This document shows, in pieces, positions 62,909 to 64,000 of a DNA stretch of 64,000 nucleotides. Numbering within the stretch: the stretch's first letter is position 1; each line of letters starts with the position of its first letter. The notes under the pieces were generated by a model. That model ran no database searches and was not told the origin of the DNA. It saw only the letters and a program-made list of their open reading frames with translations. Made by a program: the position numbers and the translations under genes. Source of the stretch: Tenacibaculum sp. 190524A05c (GTDB lineage: Bacteria; Bacteroidota; Bacteroidia; Flavobacteriales; Flavobacteriaceae); contig NZ_OZ038523.1 of NCBI RefSeq assembly GCF_964036595.1, positions 1,578,501-1,642,500 of the forward strand, given 5' to 3'.

Positions 62909-64000
62909 TTCCAAAGCTTATTATTGACTCACTCATTCTCCTATTAATCTCTAATCTACTGTAACTTTTCTTAAATTCTATCCTCTCCTCATTTTTATAT
63001 ACGAAATTCTTCAGACTATTATAGAGTTGATCTGCATTAGTTGGTTCAAATAAAATTAAGTTAGACATGTTTTCTTTTAAAAACTCTTTAGCATATCCAT
63101 CTACACCAGCAATTATCGGTTTATTAAAAGTACCATATTCAAATAGTTTAGACGGTAATACTCGTTCAAATGCCTTATGTTTATTAAGATGTAAAAATAA
63201 ATAGTCCGCTTTTTGGTAGTAGTTTATTAGCTCATTTCTACTAACGGGAGGAATCAATTCAACATTTTCTATATTATTAACTTTTAACTTCTTCTCTAAT
63301 TTTTCTCTAGCACCACCATCACCAATGATTTGAAACTTGTGTGTTCCTAACAATCTCTTAGCTACATTAGGTATAATGAGATCTAACCCTTGGCCTTCTC
63401 CTATATTTCCACCGTATATTATTGTCTTAACCTCACTTTTCTTCTCCTCTCTTTTTTTATTTGGTAGAGATAAAAACAATTCATCAATACCATTGGTAAA
63501 AAAAGAATATTCAGCTTTTTTATAGTTTTCAAAATAACTCTTAAATCCTTTTGACACTAAGTTTATATGTCCAGCTCTACCAAAAGTATAATTTTCAATA
63601 GGTTTTAAAACAAAATTTAAGCCCATATTGATAATCTTATTCTTGTATAAATCTGTAATGGTTTCTCTAAAGATATCTCTAATGTCCAAATAAAGTTTCG
63701 CTTTTTTCTTTGTGGCAATTTTCGCTCCTAAATATGCCGTAAATAAACGAGATGAAGAAGCATAAACTAAATCATAACTTTTATCCTTTGTAAGACTTAA
63801 AGCTTTGAAATAAAACTCTTTATAAGATTTAATCTGACCAACAATTCCGCTTCCATGTTCAGGAATTGTAATTCTATTAACCACTACTCCTGCTTTAATT
63901 TCTTCTATGCCTTTGGCTTCTGCCTTAAAAGAATCATATCTATTTGGCTGAGTAGTAATTACATCAACTGTATCATCACTGTTCAAATGGTTTAAAAGTT
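62901..64000 (-). CDS. Glycosyltransferase family 4 (WbuB-like), N-terminus beyond window edge
   Basis: The reading frame stays open to the window edge, so the N-terminus is missing. About 366 residues are visible. The GT-B fold is clear: DLVYASSSRLFTAYLGAKIA, then LYLDIRDIFRETITDLYK, a linker, and the nucleotide-sugar-binding domain with TIIYGGNIGEGQGLDLII, QIIGDGGAREKLEK and a LPSKLFEYGTFNKPIIAG stretch (the Glu that binds the donor). This resembles WbuB-type transferases. It would add a sugar to the growing repeat unit. The gene overlaps the next one by 8 bases, so it belongs to the same operon. Confidence 0.9.
   Translation of the reverse strand, partial: LLNHLNSDDTVDVITTQPNRYDSFKAEAKGIEEIKAGVVVNRITIPEHGSGIVGQIKSYKEFYFKALSLTKDKSYDLVYASSSRLFTAYLGAKIATKKKAKLYLDIRDIFRETITDLYKNKIINMGLNFVLKPIENYTFGRAGHINLVSKGFKSYFENYKKAEYSFFTNGIDELFLSLPNKKREEKKSEVKTIIYGGNIGEGQGLDLIIPNVAKRLLGTHKFQIIGDGGAREKLEKKLKVNNIENVELIPPVSRNELINYYQKADYLFLHLNKHKAFERVLPSKLFEYGTFNKPIIAGVDGYAKEFLKENMSNLILFEPTNADQLYNSLKNFVYKNEERIEFKKSYSRLEINRRMSESIISFGNE

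Noticed and set aside
58021..64000. Horizontally acquired polysaccharide island
   Set aside because: No mobile element, tRNA boundary or direct repeat is seen at the visible end, and base composition looks like the surroundings; the upstream end is outside the window.

Overview
The window is AT-rich, densely coding DNA from a member of the Bacteroidota, most likely a marine Flavobacteriaceae close to Tenacibaculum. Four things point there: repeated TAnnTTTG -7 promoter elements just upstream of genes, gliding and type IX secretion genes (gldJ, porU, porV), a ccsA/resB fusion for cytochrome c maturation, and methylmalonyl-CoA mutase in separate subunits. The genus is an inference. No prophage, insertion sequence, CRISPR array or rRNA was found.

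Region 1 (1-4600, minus strand) holds a truncated sigma-54 response regulator, a secreted protein of unknown function, an MscS-type channel and a NatAB-like ABC exporter. An inverted repeat overlaps the exporter's promoter. Region 2 (4800-10940, plus) is a fatty acid beta-oxidation operon: a MarR-type regulator behind two palindromic operator-like sites, then fadN, fadA and fadE in the order known from Bacillus fadNAE. Region 3 (10977-18520) is accessory: a lipoprotein, a membrane LytTR regulator, a DUF2306/serine-hydrolase-like/TPR fusion with degenerate catalytic motifs, an Lrp regulator divergent from a histidine decarboxylase-like enzyme, a membrane AraC regulator and a CPBP protease.

Region 4 (18535-22816, minus) is an ECF sigma factor, a membrane protein with HEAT-like repeats that is probably its anti-sigma factor, two exported DUF4097-type beta-repeat proteins, and thioredoxin reductase. 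Region 5 (22950-27492) has tRNA-Pro, a small conserved protein, a glutathione peroxidase-TspO-SRPBCC-photolyase run that looks like a light/oxidative stress unit, a universal stress protein and tRNA-Thr. Region 6 (27548-34119) is one long operon: uridine kinase, an FtsB/DivIC-like protein, the small mutase subunit, two homologous secreted proteins of unknown function, the large mutase subunit and phosphatidylserine decarboxylase. Three successive gene junctions there share the same 8-base overlap.

Region 7 (34194-37948) is cytochrome c maturation plus a small TPR protein. Region 8 (38005-43907) is capsule/exopolysaccharide assembly: a UDP-sugar dehydratase, a Wza-like export lipoprotein, a Wzc-like tyrosine kinase and a convergent CpsB-type phosphatase. 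Region 9 (44013-52623) holds GlcNAc kinase, murF, gldJ, porU and porV. Region 10 (52697-57960) has cytidine deaminase, a stand-alone KAS III-like enzyme, guaA and a LysM lipoprotein. Region 11 (58021-64000, minus) is a surface polysaccharide cluster: a glycosyltransferase cut by the window edge, a sugar-nucleotide reductase/epimerase, an initiating sugar transferase and rfbA, rfbC, rfbD, rfbB for dTDP-L-rhamnose.

No clearly new defence or mobile system is visible. The most promising unknowns are the paired secreted proteins inside the mutase operon, the DUF2306/serine-hydrolase-like fusion, and several inverted repeats that resemble operators without an assigned regulator.
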